From NCBI RefSeq assembly GCF_004342915.1, contig NZ_SLWL01000001.1:641872-705871 (forward strand): a stretch of 64,000 nt of DNA. The letters are read 5' to 3'. Below the pieces are notes generated by a model. That model was not told the DNA's origin. It saw nothing but the letters and a program-made list of their open reading frames with translations, and searched no databases. The position numbers were made by a program, and so were the translations under genes. Positions 56,391 to 64,000 of the stretch are shown here, one piece after another. Position 1 is the first letter of the stretch. Every line of letters begins with the position of its first letter. The DNA is from Camelimonas lactis (lineage in GTDB: Bacteria > Pseudomonadota > Alphaproteobacteria > Rhizobiales > Beijerinckiaceae).

Positions 56391-57392
56391 ATGAGCAGCG
56401 ACATTACCGTTCCGCAGGGCAAACTGATCGAGCGCATCCTGACCATGGAGCTGGTGCGCGTGACCGAGCGCGCCGCTGTCGCCGCCGCCCGCCTGCGCGG
56501 CCATGGTAATGAAAAGGCCGCCGACCAGGCCGCCGTCGACGCCATGCGCCGTGAGCTGAACCGCCTGCCGATCGACGGCACGGTGGTGATCGGCGAAGGT
56601 GAGCGCGATGAGGCGCCGATGCTGTTCATCGGCGAGAAGGTGGGCAACACCAACGGCCCGAAGGTCGACATCGCCGTCGACCCGCTGGAAGGCACCACCC
56701 TGTGCGCCAAGGACATGCCCGGCTCGATCGCCGTGATGGCCATGGCGGAAGGCGGCACGCTGCTGGCGGCCCCCGACGTCTACATGCAGAAGATCGCCAT
56801 CGGCCCCGGCTATCCGCAGGGCGTCGTGCACATCGACGCGAAGCCCGAGGACAACATCCGTAACCTGGCGCAGGCCAAGGGCGTCGCGCCGTCCGAAATC
56901 ACCGCCCTGGTGCTGGACCGTCCGCGCCACGCCGACCTGATCGCCGCCATCCGCAGCACCGGCGCCGCCGTGCGCCTGATCTCGGACGGCGATGTCGCCG
57001 GCATCATCTACACCGCCAACCCGGAAGAAACCGGCATCGACATCTACATGGGCATTGGCGCCGCGCCTGAAGGCGTGCTCGCCGCCGGCGCCCTGCGCTG
57101 CATCGGCGGCCAGATGCAGGGCCGCCTGATCCTCGACACCGAGGAGAAGCGCGAGCGCGCCCGCGGCATGGGCGTGACCGACCCGGACCGCATCTACGAC
57201 ATGAAGGACCTGGCCAGCGGCGACGTGATCGTGGCCGCCACCGGCGTCACCGACGGCGCGCTGCTGAAGGGCGTGCGCTTCGGCAAGGATGTGATCGAGA
57301 CCGAGACCATCGTCTACCGCTCGATCACCGGCACCGTGCGCCGCATCACCGCCGAGCATCGCGATCTCGGCAAGTTCCACATGGAAGCCTGA
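56391..57392 (+). CDS. glpX: fructose-1,6-bisphosphatase class II
   Basis: The 333-residue GlpX hydrolyses fructose 1,6-bisphosphate in gluconeogenesis (and sedoheptulose 1,7-bisphosphate in some species). Motifs: GNEKAADQAAVDAMRREL, GTVVIGEGERDEAPMLFIGE, the metal site DIAVDPLEGTTLCAKDMPGS, GIDIYMGIGAAPEGVLAAGAL and the C-terminal ETIVYRSITGTVRRI. In the alphaproteobacterial order it follows hom (66-base gap), so both may be on one transcript. A terminator follows. Confidence 0.96.
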   Translation: MSSDITVPQGKLIERILTMELVRVTERAAVAAARLRGHGNEKAADQAAVDAMRRELNRLPIDGTVVIGEGERDEAPMLFIGEKVGNTNGPKVDIAVDPLEGTTLCAKDMPGSIAVMAMAEGGTLLAAPDVYMQKIAIGPGYPQGVVHIDAKPEDNIRNLAQAKGVAPSEITALVLDRPRHADLIAAIRSTGAAVRLISDGDVAGIIYTANPEETGIDIYMGIGAAPEGVLAAGALRCIGGQMQGRLILDTEEKRERARGMGVTDPDRIYDMKDLASGDVIVAATGVTDGALLKGVRFGKDVIETETIVYRSITGTVRRITAEHRDLGKFHMEA

Positions 57393-57414
57393 GATCCGGC
57401 GCGCCGGAGCGGAC

Positions 57415-57438
57415 AAGGGGCGCTGCGGCGCCCCTTTT
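57415..57438 (+). terminator. rho-independent terminator after glpX
   Basis: aaggggcgc / gcgcccctt (57415-57423 and 57428-57436) with the loop tgcg ends in tttt. Confidence 0.88.
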
Positions 57439-57487
57439 GATTCAGGTCGGGACAGGCGGCATGCTGTCGGGCGCAGGGGAGGCCTAC

Positions 57488-57937
57488 ATGCAGATTCGCA
57501 CAAGATCCGTGGCCGCGCACGACGAAGCCAGCTGGCGCGCCCTGTGGGCCGGCTATCTGGCGTTCTACCAGACCGACTTGCCGCCAGATGTCACGGATCT
57601 GACCTGGCGGCGGCTGCTGGACGCGGCCGAGCCGGTGCATTGCCTGGTGGCTGAAGCCGACGGCGCGATATGGGGCATCGTCAATTACGTGTTTCACCGG
57701 GCGACGTGGACCGCCTCCAGCTATTGCTATCTGGAGGACCTGTTCACCGCGCCGGAAGCGCGCGGCCGCGGCGTCGGCCGGGCCCTCATCGAAGCCGTCT
57801 ACGCCGCGGCGCAGGCGGCGGGGGCGACGCGGGTCTACTGGCTCACCCACGAGAGCAACGCCACGGCGCGCCAGTTGTATGACGCGGTGGCGGAGAACGC
57901 CGGTTTTATCCAGTACCGGAAAACGATTGCGTCCTGA
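57488..57937 (+). CDS. GNAT-family N-acetyltransferase
   Basis: The 149-residue protein is a single GNAT domain: IRTRSVAAHDEASWRALWAGY at the start, YLEDLFTAPEARGRGVGRALIEAVYAAA (acetyl-CoA pyrophosphate-binding motif A, R-G-x-G-V/I-G) and VYWLTHESNATARQLYDAVAE near the C-terminus. The substrate cannot be read from sequence; the pattern is that of small-molecule amine acetyltransferases. The ATG at 57488 follows ggggagg. It sits between glpX and recJ and ends 30 bases before the recJ start. Confidence 0.88.
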   Translation: MQIRTRSVAAHDEASWRALWAGYLAFYQTDLPPDVTDLTWRRLLDAAEPVHCLVAEADGAIWGIVNYVFHRATWTASSYCYLEDLFTAPEARGRGVGRALIEAVYAAAQAAGATRVYWLTHESNATARQLYDAVAENAGFIQYRKTIAS

Positions 57938-57967
57938 TTGAAAGCAGGGCGCGCATGGGAAGTGTGC

Positions 57968-59800
57968 ATGATGGGCAGCGGCGATTGCGCCACCGCCGGG
58001 CGTGAAGCAGCGGATGCGGTTGTGCTGGGCGTGCGGCGTTCGGCGCTGGGGCGGACATGGCGCAGCCGCTGCGCCGGACCGGACGAGCAGCTGGCCCTGG
58101 CGCTGGCCCAGACCCATGGGTTGCCGGACGCGCTGTCGCGGGTGCTGGCCGGTCGTCAGGTCCAGCTTGCCGACGCCGCCGGCTTTCTGGAGCCGAAGCT
58201 GCGCGACCTGATGCCGGACCCCCTGGTGCTGCGGGACATGGACAGGGCGGCGGCCCGCATCGCCGACGCCATCCGCCGGCGCGAGCGCGTCGCCATCTTC
58301 GGCGATTATGACGTGGACGGCGCCTGCTCATCGGCCCTGCTGGGCGATTTCCTGGCGTTCTGCGGCGCTCCTTACGCCGTGCATATTCCTGACCGCATCA
58401 CGGAAGGTTACGGCCCCAACAGCCAGGCCATCGCATTTCTGCGCAGCGAGGGCGCCAGCCTGCTGGTGACGGTGGATTGCGGCACGGCCAGCCATGAGGC
58501 GTTCGAAACCGCGCGCCGCGTCGGCTTTGACGTGGTGGTGCTCGATCACCACCAGGCGCCAGAAACGCTGCCGCAGGTGACGGCGCTGGTGAACCCCAAC
58601 CGCCAGGACGATCTCTCTGGCCTCGGTTACCTGTGCGCCGCCGGCGTGGTGCTGCTGACCCTGGTGGCGGTGAACCGGATTTTGCGCGAGGCGGGTTACT
58701 GGCAGGGCCGCCAGGCGCCGGATCTGCTCGCCGGGCTCGATCTGGTGGCGCTGGCGACGGTGGCGGACGTGGCGCCGCTGGTTGGCCTCAACCGCGCCTT
58801 CGTGCGTCAGGGCCTGCAACTGATGCGCCAGCGCCGCCGGCCCGGCCTGACGGCGCTGCTCGACGTGGCCAATCTGAAGGGACCGCCCGCCGCCTGGCAC
58901 ATGGGCTTTCTGGTGGGGCCGCGCATCAATGCCGGCGGGCGCATCGGCGATGCGGCGCTGGGCGCGCGGCTGATGATGACCGCCGACGCCGCCGAGGCCG
59001 CCCGCATCGCCATGGAGCTGGATGAGCTGAACCGCCAGCGCCAGGCGATCGAGCAACTGGCGGTGGAGGAAGCGACGGCCGGGGCCGACCGGCAATTGAT
59101 GGCGAACCCGGATCAGGGCGCCCTGGCGCTGGCTTCGGCGGAGTGGCACCCGGGCGTCGTCGGCCTCATTGCCTCGCGGCTGAAGGAGCGGTTTGCCCGG
59201 CCAGCGTTCGCTTTCGCCGTGCGTGAGGATGGGGTGGCCACCGGCTCCGGCCGCTCCGTGCCCGGGATCGATCTTGGCCGGCTGGTGCGGCGGGCGGTGG
59301 ACAGCGGCGTGGCGGTGAAGGGCGGCGGCCACGCCATGGCCGCCGGCGTCACCCTGGCGCCAGGACAGATGGCGGAGTTCTCCGCATTCCTGGAAATGGC
59401 CCTGGCCGACCAGGATGTCGGCGCCCATGCGGCCGAACTGCTGCTGGACGGGTCGCTGGCCGCCGGCGGGGCGCAGCCGGAGCTCATCGCCATGCTGGAG
59501 CGGGCGGGGCCCTATGGCGCGGGCAACCCCGAGCCGACCTTCGCCCTGCCGCGCCACCGGCTGGTGGAGGTGCGGCCGGTCGGCGCGGCGCATCTGCGCT
59601 ACCGGCTGAAGGCTGGCGATGGCGCGCAGATCGGCGGCGTGGCGTTCCGCGCCGTGGGCCAGCCCCTGGGCGACGCCCTGCTCGCCCACGAGGGCCAGCA
59701 GGTGCATGTGGCCGGCGCGCTGACCATCAACAGCTGGGGCGGCCGCGACCAGGCCGAACTGCGGCTGGTCGATCTGGCCCCGGCGACTGCACACGACTGA
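57968..59800 (+). CDS. recJ: single-stranded-DNA-specific 5'-3' exonuclease RecJ
   Basis: The 610-residue nuclease has the DHH-superfamily motifs FGDYDVDGACSSALL (Asp113, Asp115, Asp117), LVTVDCGTASHE, VLDHHQAPETLP (Asp193-His-His195), ALATVADVAPL and the DHHA1 region with GSGRSVPGIDLGRLV and KGGGHAMAAGVTL. It degrades single-stranded DNA from the 5' end in recombination and mismatch or base-excision repair. The start ATG 57968 has a ggaag site; 57971 is equally in frame. It closes the alaC-hom-glpX-recJ block. A hairpin cgcccct / aggggcg at 59802-59829 follows without a T-run. Confidence 0.95.
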   Translation: MMGSGDCATAGREAADAVVLGVRRSALGRTWRSRCAGPDEQLALALAQTHGLPDALSRVLAGRQVQLADAAGFLEPKLRDLMPDPLVLRDMDRAAARIADAIRRRERVAIFGDYDVDGACSSALLGDFLAFCGAPYAVHIPDRITEGYGPNSQAIAFLRSEGASLLVTVDCGTASHEAFETARRVGFDVVVLDHHQAPETLPQVTALVNPNRQDDLSGLGYLCAAGVVLLTLVAVNRILREAGYWQGRQAPDLLAGLDLVALATVADVAPLVGLNRAFVRQGLQLMRQRRRPGLTALLDVANLKGPPAAWHMGFLVGPRINAGGRIGDAALGARLMMTADAAEAARIAMELDELNRQRQAIEQLAVEEATAGADRQLMANPDQGALALASAEWHPGVVGLIASRLKERFARPAFAFAVREDGVATGSGRSVPGIDLGRLVRRAVDSGVAVKGGGHAMAAGVTLAPGQMAEFSAFLEMALADQDVGAHAAELLLDGSLAAGGAQPELIAMLERAGPYGAGNPEPTFALPRHRLVEVRPVGAAHLRYRLKAGDGAQIGGVAFRAVGQPLGDALLAHEGQQVHVAGALTINSWGGRDQAELRLVDLAPATAHD

Positions 59801-59921
59801 TCGCCCCTATGCGAGCCCCGGCAGGGGCGCGCGCTGGCGCCCGCCGCGCCCGCAGCTTCTGGCCAATGAAACCCCCGGGGCGTTTTCACCGGGCCGCGAA
59901 CCCGGGTTCGCAGGCGCCGGC

Positions 59922-60740
59922 TTACCGGCCCTGGAATTGGGGCTGACGTTTTTCCAGGAAAGCGTCGCGGCCTTCCGCGTAATCGTCGCTGTCGAAGCAG
60001 GCGCCGGCAAGGGCCAGGAGTTCAGCTTCCGACACCGAGCCCGGCAGGCCGCTGGCGGCGGCGATCGACGCCTTGGCCGAGCGCATGGCCAGCGGCGCAT
60101 TGCCGGCGATGGCCCGGGCCATGGCCATGGTTTCCGCTTCCAGGTCGGCGTCCGGCCACAGGCGGTGCAGGGCGCCCAGGGCCTTGGCTTCGGCGGCGTC
60201 AAGGCGGCGGGCGGTGAAGAACAGGTCGCGCGCCACCGCGTCGCCGAACGCCGCCACCACAAGACGCATGGCCTTTGGCGGGTAGCCGACGCCGAGGCGG
60301 GCTGCCGGCACGCCGAACACCGTGCCCTGCGCCGCCACGCGCAGATCGCAGGCGGCGGCGATGCCAACGCCGCCGCCCATGCAGAAACCGCGCATCATGG
60401 CGATGACCGGAACCGGGCAGGCGGCGATGGCGGCGAAAGCCTCCTCGTTCGACTCCTCATACGCCTTGCCGCCGGCGGCGCTGGCGCGCAACGTGCGGAA
60501 TTCGCTGATATCGGCGCCGGAGGCGAAGGGGCTGTCGCCGACGCCGCGCAGCACGATGACCCGCACGGCGTCATCGGTCGCCATGGCGGCTATGAGCTGG
60601 GGCAGGGCGCGCCACATGGCCAGATCAAGCGCGTTGCGCTTTTCCGGATTGTTGATGCTGATGACGCCGACGCCGTCAGAAGCTTCCGCGATCAGGCGGG
60701 GCGTGGGGGAGGAGAATGACTTCGGGGAGAATGATTTCAT
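59922..60740 (-). CDS. enoyl-CoA hydratase/isomerase family protein
   Basis: The 272-residue crotonase protein shows VGVISINNPEKRNALDLAMW, the oxyanion-hole strand SPFASGADISEFR, and MRGFCMGGGVGIAAACDLRVA, GVGYPPKAMRLV, with the C-terminus DAFLEKRQPQFQG. As with the other crotonase in this window, the substrate is unknown. The likely start is ATG 60740 (ggaacaggca upstream) rather than 60785. It is convergent with recJ and divergent from cysE, with no operon partner. Confidence 0.88.
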   Translation of the reverse strand: MKSFSPKSFSSPTPRLIAEASDGVGVISINNPEKRNALDLAMWRALPQLIAAMATDDAVRVIVLRGVGDSPFASGADISEFRTLRASAAGGKAYEESNEEAFAAIAACPVPVIAMMRGFCMGGGVGIAAACDLRVAAQGTVFGVPAARLGVGYPPKAMRLVVAAFGDAVARDLFFTARRLDAAEAKALGALHRLWPDADLEAETMAMARAIAGNAPLAMRSAKASIAAASGLPGSVSEAELLALAGACFDSDDYAEGRDAFLEKRQPQFQGR

Positions 60741-60868
60741 TGCCTGTTCCGGAACCGGTGCGGATTTTTGCCGTTCTGCTATCATTCCGTGCTAAAGCTG
60801 CCCACCCCTGAGCCCCTGCCGGTTGCGGAAATTGGCTTCAGGATATTCGCCAGATGGGAGTCAGTCAG

Positions 60869-61717
60869 ATGGCGCTTGCGACGATGCGCGATGATAGCAG
60901 GGCGCTGGACAAGGTCACGCCGCTTGATCCCGTCTGGACACATGTCCGCAACGAGGCCGAAGCGGCCGTTGCGCGCGAGCCGGACATGGAGCCGCTGATC
61001 TGCGCCACCATTCTGGACCACGCCTCGCTGGAGATGGCGATTGTGCACCGGGTGGCCTCGCGCCTCGGTCATCGCCTGCTTGGCGAGGAGGCGATCGTGC
61101 GCGCCTACGCCATGGCGCTCGATTCCGATGCGTCCATCGCCCAGGCCATTCGCGCCGATCTGGCGGCGGTGATTGACCGCGATCCGGCCGCGGTGCGGTT
61201 CATCGAGCCAGTGTTGTATTTCAAGGGGTTCCACGCCATCCAGACCCACCGTCTGGCGCACTGGCTGTGGGACAAGGGGCGGAAAGACTTCGCCCTGATG
61301 TTGCAGAGCCGCTCGTCCGAAGTGTTCCAGACCGACATCAATCCCGGCGCCGTCATTGGCAAGGGCGTGTTTCTTGATCACGCCACTGGCCTTGTGGTGG
61401 GGCAGACGGCGGTGGTCGAGGACAATGTCTCGATCCTGCAGGACGTGACGCTGGGCGGCACCGGCAAGGAGCGCGGGGACCGGCACCCCAAGATTCGCGC
61501 CGGCGTGCTGCTCGGCGCCGGGGCCAAGGTGCTCGGCAATATCGAGGTGGGCCAGTGCGCCCGCATCGCAGCTGGCTCGGTGGTGCTGCACGCGGTGCCG
61601 CGCAACATGACCGTGGCGGGCGTGCCGGCCAAGGTGGTGGGGCCGGCCGGCTGCGCCGAACCGGCGCGCAGCATGGACCAGATTCTTGCTGACTGGGCGA
61701 CGGACTACACCATCTGA
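60869..61717 (+). CDS. cysE: serine O-acetyltransferase
   Basis: The 282-residue enzyme transfers acetyl from acetyl-CoA to serine, the first step of cysteine synthesis. The N-terminal helical domain (VWTHVRNEAEAAV, LEMAIVHRVASRLG, FKGFHAIQTHRLAHWLW) is followed by left-handed beta-helix hexapeptides: INPGAVIGKGVFLDHATGLVVG, VSILQDVTLGGTGKERGDRHPKI, GVLLGAGAKVLGNI and ARIAAGSVVL; the histidines of DHATG and DRHPKI form the active site. ATG 60869, eight bases after gggag, is preferred to 60854. It is followed by DUF3126, the common alphaproteobacterial order. Confidence 0.94.
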   Translation: MALATMRDDSRALDKVTPLDPVWTHVRNEAEAAVAREPDMEPLICATILDHASLEMAIVHRVASRLGHRLLGEEAIVRAYAMALDSDASIAQAIRADLAAVIDRDPAAVRFIEPVLYFKGFHAIQTHRLAHWLWDKGRKDFALMLQSRSSEVFQTDINPGAVIGKGVFLDHATGLVVGQTAVVEDNVSILQDVTLGGTGKERGDRHPKIRAGVLLGAGAKVLGNIEVGQCARIAAGSVVLHAVPRNMTVAGVPAKVVGPAGCAEPARSMDQILADWATDYTI

Positions 61718-62045
61718 CGCCGAGGGGACGTCTCCTGACATGGCGGGACGGGACGTTTTCCCTGCCCCGGCGATTGTTGCGGCTGGGTAACACAGGATCA
61801 TCCCCGCTGTTCGACAGCCTGTGGAGCCGGGTGAAAACCGGCGCCATCCTGCTGTTGTATCGGGGAGTTCCTGCTGGTCGCGGGCCGCGCGCCGCTGAAA
61901 ATGCGCCGATGACGACAGATGGGGTGTCGCGGCGGGTCGCGGCGGTGTATGTCAGACGCCCTGGAGCGTCTCCCCGGATGCGCCTCCTGTCTGTCCGGCG
62001 CATCAGCGGCCCCGGATCACCGCGACCACGCCATGGAGAATCCCG
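61718..62045. other. spacer between cysE and DUF3126 genes
   Basis: No gene seen. A hairpin (gatgcgcc at 61977-61984 with ggcgcatc at 61997-62004) lies 40 bases before the DUF3126 start and might affect its translation or end cysE transcription. Confidence 0.45.
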
Positions 62046-62261
62046 TTGGATAAAACCGAAATCGCCAAGGTCGAGCGTTACCTGCGCAGGACGTTCGGCA
62101 ACGCCGCCATTCGCGTGACCGCCCGTCCGCGCAAGAAGGATTCCGCCGAGGTTTTCGTGGGGGAAGAATTCGTCGGCGTGCTGTTCCTCGACGATGAGGA
62201 TGGCGACCGGAGCTACAGCTTCCAGATGGCGATCCTCGACACCGACCTCGAGGACGAATAA
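62046..62261 (+). CDS. DUF3126 family protein
   Basis: The 71-residue protein (KTEIAKVERYLRRTFGN, IRVTARPRKKDSAEVFVG, VLFLDDEDGDRSYSFQM) matches the small alphaproteobacterial DUF3126 family of unknown function, which often follows cysE. The start is TTG 62046 with tggaga seven bases upstream; the conserved (M)DKTEIAKVE begins exactly here and no ATG is available. The protein is acidic at its C-terminus and has no membrane segment. Confidence 0.9.
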   Translation: MDKTEIAKVERYLRRTFGNAAIRVTARPRKKDSAEVFVGEEFVGVLFLDDEDGDRSYSFQMAILDTDLEDE

Positions 62262-62443
62262 GCGGCGGCCGGCGCGGAAACGGCCCGCGCCGTGACAATT
62301 TTCCGGCGCGTGAGGCGCTGCGGCCGGGAGCCGGCTGCTTTCAGTTCGCTTGTCAGGGCTTCCAGCCCCGCGGTCCCGCAACGCGCGGCTGCTCACTGAG
62401 GCGCGGCCCCGGTCGCGTCCCGCCCGGGAGGGCTGACCCCGGT

Positions 62444-63331
62444 TCAGACCAGTCCCGCCGTCCGCGCCGCGTCGATATAACTGCGGCTGACTGGCAGGAC
62501 CGAACCGTCCCGCATGCGAACGGCAGGCTTGCCGTTGATGCGCGCTGGCCCCTCCGCCATGGCGAGGGCCACCCAGTGCGAGCGGTGTATCTGCAGGCCG
62601 TCAACCCCGGCGGTTTCGGCGATCGCGTCTGAAAAGCGCATCAGCACCAGGGCGCTGCCCCGATCCGTGCGCACATCCACGTAGTGATCCTGCATCGACA
62701 TGTGACTCAACCGGCCGCGCTGTTCCGGCGGCAGCCTGTCGAGAATTTTCGGCCGCCCGTCAGGCTGGCTCTCCGGGGCCCGGGCGGTCTGCCCGCCTGA
62801 TGTGGGCGCTGTGCCGGTCCCCAGGTTCTCCACTGGGGCATCCGGCTGAGGTCGTGCCTGCGCCGACGCCGCGGCGCCGGTCTGGCGCTCCAGCAGGGCG
62901 ACGATCACCGAGACGACGGCTGACACCGCCATGACCATGGCCGTGAGTTCCGGCAGGGCTGGCGCCGCCGCGCGGCCAAACAGGCCGGCGTTGAGGGCCC
63001 AGACGATCAGGGCGACTGGCAGGCCGGCGATCGCTCCGTAGCCTGCCCAGAACGCCAGGTGTTTTGTCCGTCCTGGCCCCTGCAGATTGGCGAGCAGCGT
63101 CACCAGCCCGTAGCCGGCCGCGTAGGTCACGACGCCGACAAACGCCCAATACGCCAGCCGCACCGGCAGGGACAGGGCGCTCCATGTGCCAAATGGCCCG
63201 GTAAGGCCGAGCAGAATCGCCGCCGCCAGGGTGGTCAGCCAGAACGACCGTGACGCCAGCACGCGTTGCATTTCACGCTTCGTGGATTGCAGGGCGTTGT
63301 CGTTCACGAAGTTTTTCGCCAGTTCACGCAA
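62444..63331 (-). CDS. membrane-anchored LytTR DNA-binding domain regulator
   Basis: The 295-residue protein has four TM segments (SFWLTTLAAAILLGLTGPFG, LAYWAFVGVVTYAAGYGLVTLL, LAFWAGYGAIAGLPVALIVWAL, LTAMVMAVSAVVSVIVALL), a Pro/Ala-rich linker (about 150-200) and a C-terminal LytTR domain (MSMQDHYVDVRTDRGSALVLMRFSDAI, GLQIHRSHWVALAMA, GSVLPVSRSYIDAAR). It probably links a membrane signal to transcription without a separate receiver domain. It is divergent from the DUF2306 gene, a likely target. The start is TTG 63331 without a clear ribosome-binding site; ATG at residue 21 or GTG at residue 9 are alternatives. Confidence 0.87.
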   Translation of the reverse strand: MRELAKNFVNDNALQSTKREMQRVLASRSFWLTTLAAAILLGLTGPFGTWSALSLPVRLAYWAFVGVVTYAAGYGLVTLLANLQGPGRTKHLAFWAGYGAIAGLPVALIVWALNAGLFGRAAAPALPELTAMVMAVSAVVSVIVALLERQTGAAASAQARPQPDAPVENLGTGTAPTSGGQTARAPESQPDGRPKILDRLPPEQRGRLSHMSMQDHYVDVRTDRGSALVLMRFSDAIAETAGVDGLQIHRSHWVALAMAEGPARINGKPAVRMRDGSVLPVSRSYIDAARTAGLV

Positions 63332-63409
63332 GGAAAGTTGGCGGCGATCCTAACCTTGCGCACACCGGTTTCCAACGCCGGCCCAGAGGCCGTGATCCTG
63401 GAGGCCCTT

Positions 63410-64000
63410 ATGCAACTGTCGCCACTGCTCAACGCTTCGCCCGCCATCCAGCTTCATGTCGCGGCCGCCGCCGGGGCGTTGCTGCTTGGCGGCGCCGTCC
63501 TGTTTCGCCGCAAGGGTGACGCGGGGCACCGGTTCGCCGGCCGGCTCTGGGCCGGATTGATGGTTGTTGTCGCTGGCTCGTCGTTCTTCATTCATGAATT
63601 GCGGCTTTGGGGCGCGTGGAGCCCGATTCACCTGCTGTCGCTGCTTACCCTCGCGTCGCTCGCCTGGGGCGTGCGCCTGGCGCGGCAGCGCCGCATCAAC
63701 GCCCATCGCCGGACGATGGCGGGCATATACGTTGGCGCGCTGGTCATCACCGGTTTCTTCACCCTGCTGCCAGGCCGGATCATGCATGATGTGTTTTTCA
63801 CCGGCGCGCTGAAACCGGGCGAGGCGGCGATGGCGGGACTGGCTCTCGCCACCCTGGCCGCTGCCCTGGCCCTGACGCTTGCTGGCCGCCGCGGCGACGC
63901 GCGTGTGCGGATTCCACGGATGATGGGCATCGATTCCACGCGATCGTGGGCATGGATTCCACGGCATCGTGGGCATCGATTCCACGCCTCGGGCAGCCTG
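63410..64000 (+). CDS. DUF2306 family membrane protein, 3' end outside the window
   Basis: The frame is open from ATG 63410 (ggagg upstream) to the window edge, giving 197 residues. TM segments are HVAAAAGALLLGGAVLFR, WAGLMVVVAGSSFFIHEL, LSLLTLASLAWGVRLA, IYVGALVITGFFTLLPGRI and ATLAAALALTLAG. FIHELRLWGAWSPIHLLSLL and RRTMAGIYVGALVITGFFTL match DUF2306, a family of unknown function. From about residue 168 the frame runs through a 22-24-bp tandem repeat array and encodes an unrelated Arg/Trp/His-rich tail, so the normal C-terminus may be altered. It is divergent from the LytTR regulator. Confidence 0.85.
   Translation, partial: MQLSPLLNASPAIQLHVAAAAGALLLGGAVLFRRKGDAGHRFAGRLWAGLMVVVAGSSFFIHELRLWGAWSPIHLLSLLTLASLAWGVRLARQRRINAHRRTMAGIYVGALVITGFFTLLPGRIMHDVFFTGALKPGEAAMAGLALATLAAALALTLAGRRGDARVRIPRMMGIDSTRSWAWIPRHRGHRFHASGSL
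63909..63988. repeat. 22-24-bp tandem repeats at the 3' end of the DUF2306 frame
   Basis: Three and a half units begin at 63909, 63932, 63954 and 63978, of the form gattccacggcatcgtgggcat with small length changes. Because the units differ in length, they shift the reading frame relative to each other. The array may continue past the window. Confidence 0.88.

Noticed and set aside
8372..62004. Dispersed GGATGCGCC element
   Set aside because: The 9-mer appears in several spacers (8372, 43029, 61976 and inverted at 3294), but also in coding sequence near base 6, and the flanks share nothing, so chance at this base composition is sufficient.

Overview
The window looks like an ordinary chromosomal stretch of a high-G+C alphaproteobacterium, most likely in the Hyphomicrobiales (Rhizobiales; Beijerinckiaceae, Methylocystaceae or Chelatococcaceae-like). 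The reasons are small families largely restricted to Alphaproteobacteria (DUF2842, DUF3126), the gene orders metY/CoA-binding protein, enoyl-CoA hydratase/PaaI thioesterase, rplM-rpsI-argC, alaC-hom-glpX-recJ and cysE-DUF3126, and the very G+C-rich codon usage. No rRNA, tRNA, CRISPR array, integrase or transposase was seen.

Layout. 1-4.5 kb: the tail of an SDR dehydrogenase and a thiolase (fatty acid beta-oxidation), a membrane protein, a small secreted Gly/Pro/Tyr-rich protein and a nitronate monooxygenase-type flavoprotein. 4.6-11.3 kb: trehalose metabolism, with a fused trehalose synthase/maltokinase facing otsB-otsA. 11.4-12.9 kb: a DEAD-box RNA helicase. 13.3-22.9 kb: an envelope module with an alpha-2-macroglobulin carrying a thioester motif, overlapping penicillin-binding protein 1C, and opposite them a secreted protein whose trypsin-like domain seems to have lost its catalytic triad. 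23.3-23.9 kb: a secreted PRC-barrel protein. 24.1-30.2 kb: a tightly packed peptide ABC importer operon (dual ATPase, Tat-exported binding protein, two permeases).

30.4-40.0 kb is the most unusual part. Four glycan genes run leftward: a COG4671-like glycosyltransferase, two GT4 glycosyltransferases, and a glycosyltransferase fused to a NodB-like polysaccharide deacetylase. Divergent from them is an 893-residue ABC-exporter-like protein whose nucleotide-binding domain is degenerate at every key motif and split by a roughly 390-residue insertion, followed by a 146-residue cyclic-nucleotide-binding-fold protein. I read this as one locus for making and exporting or regulating an uncharacterised surface glycan.

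40.2-64 kb is mostly housekeeping: heme A synthase (ctaA), O-acetylhomoserine sulfhydrylase and a CoA-binding protein, a ClC chloride channel with a CBS region, a TfoX-N protein, enoyl-CoA hydratases, a thioesterase, ribosomal proteins L13 and S9, argC, a lipoprotein, alaC, a small unknown protein, hom, glpX, a GNAT acetyltransferase, recJ, cysE, DUF3126, and a divergent pair of a membrane-bound LytTR regulator and a DUF2306 membrane protein cut by the window end. Several spacers and a few coding regions carry short tandem repeats (12-24 bp units).
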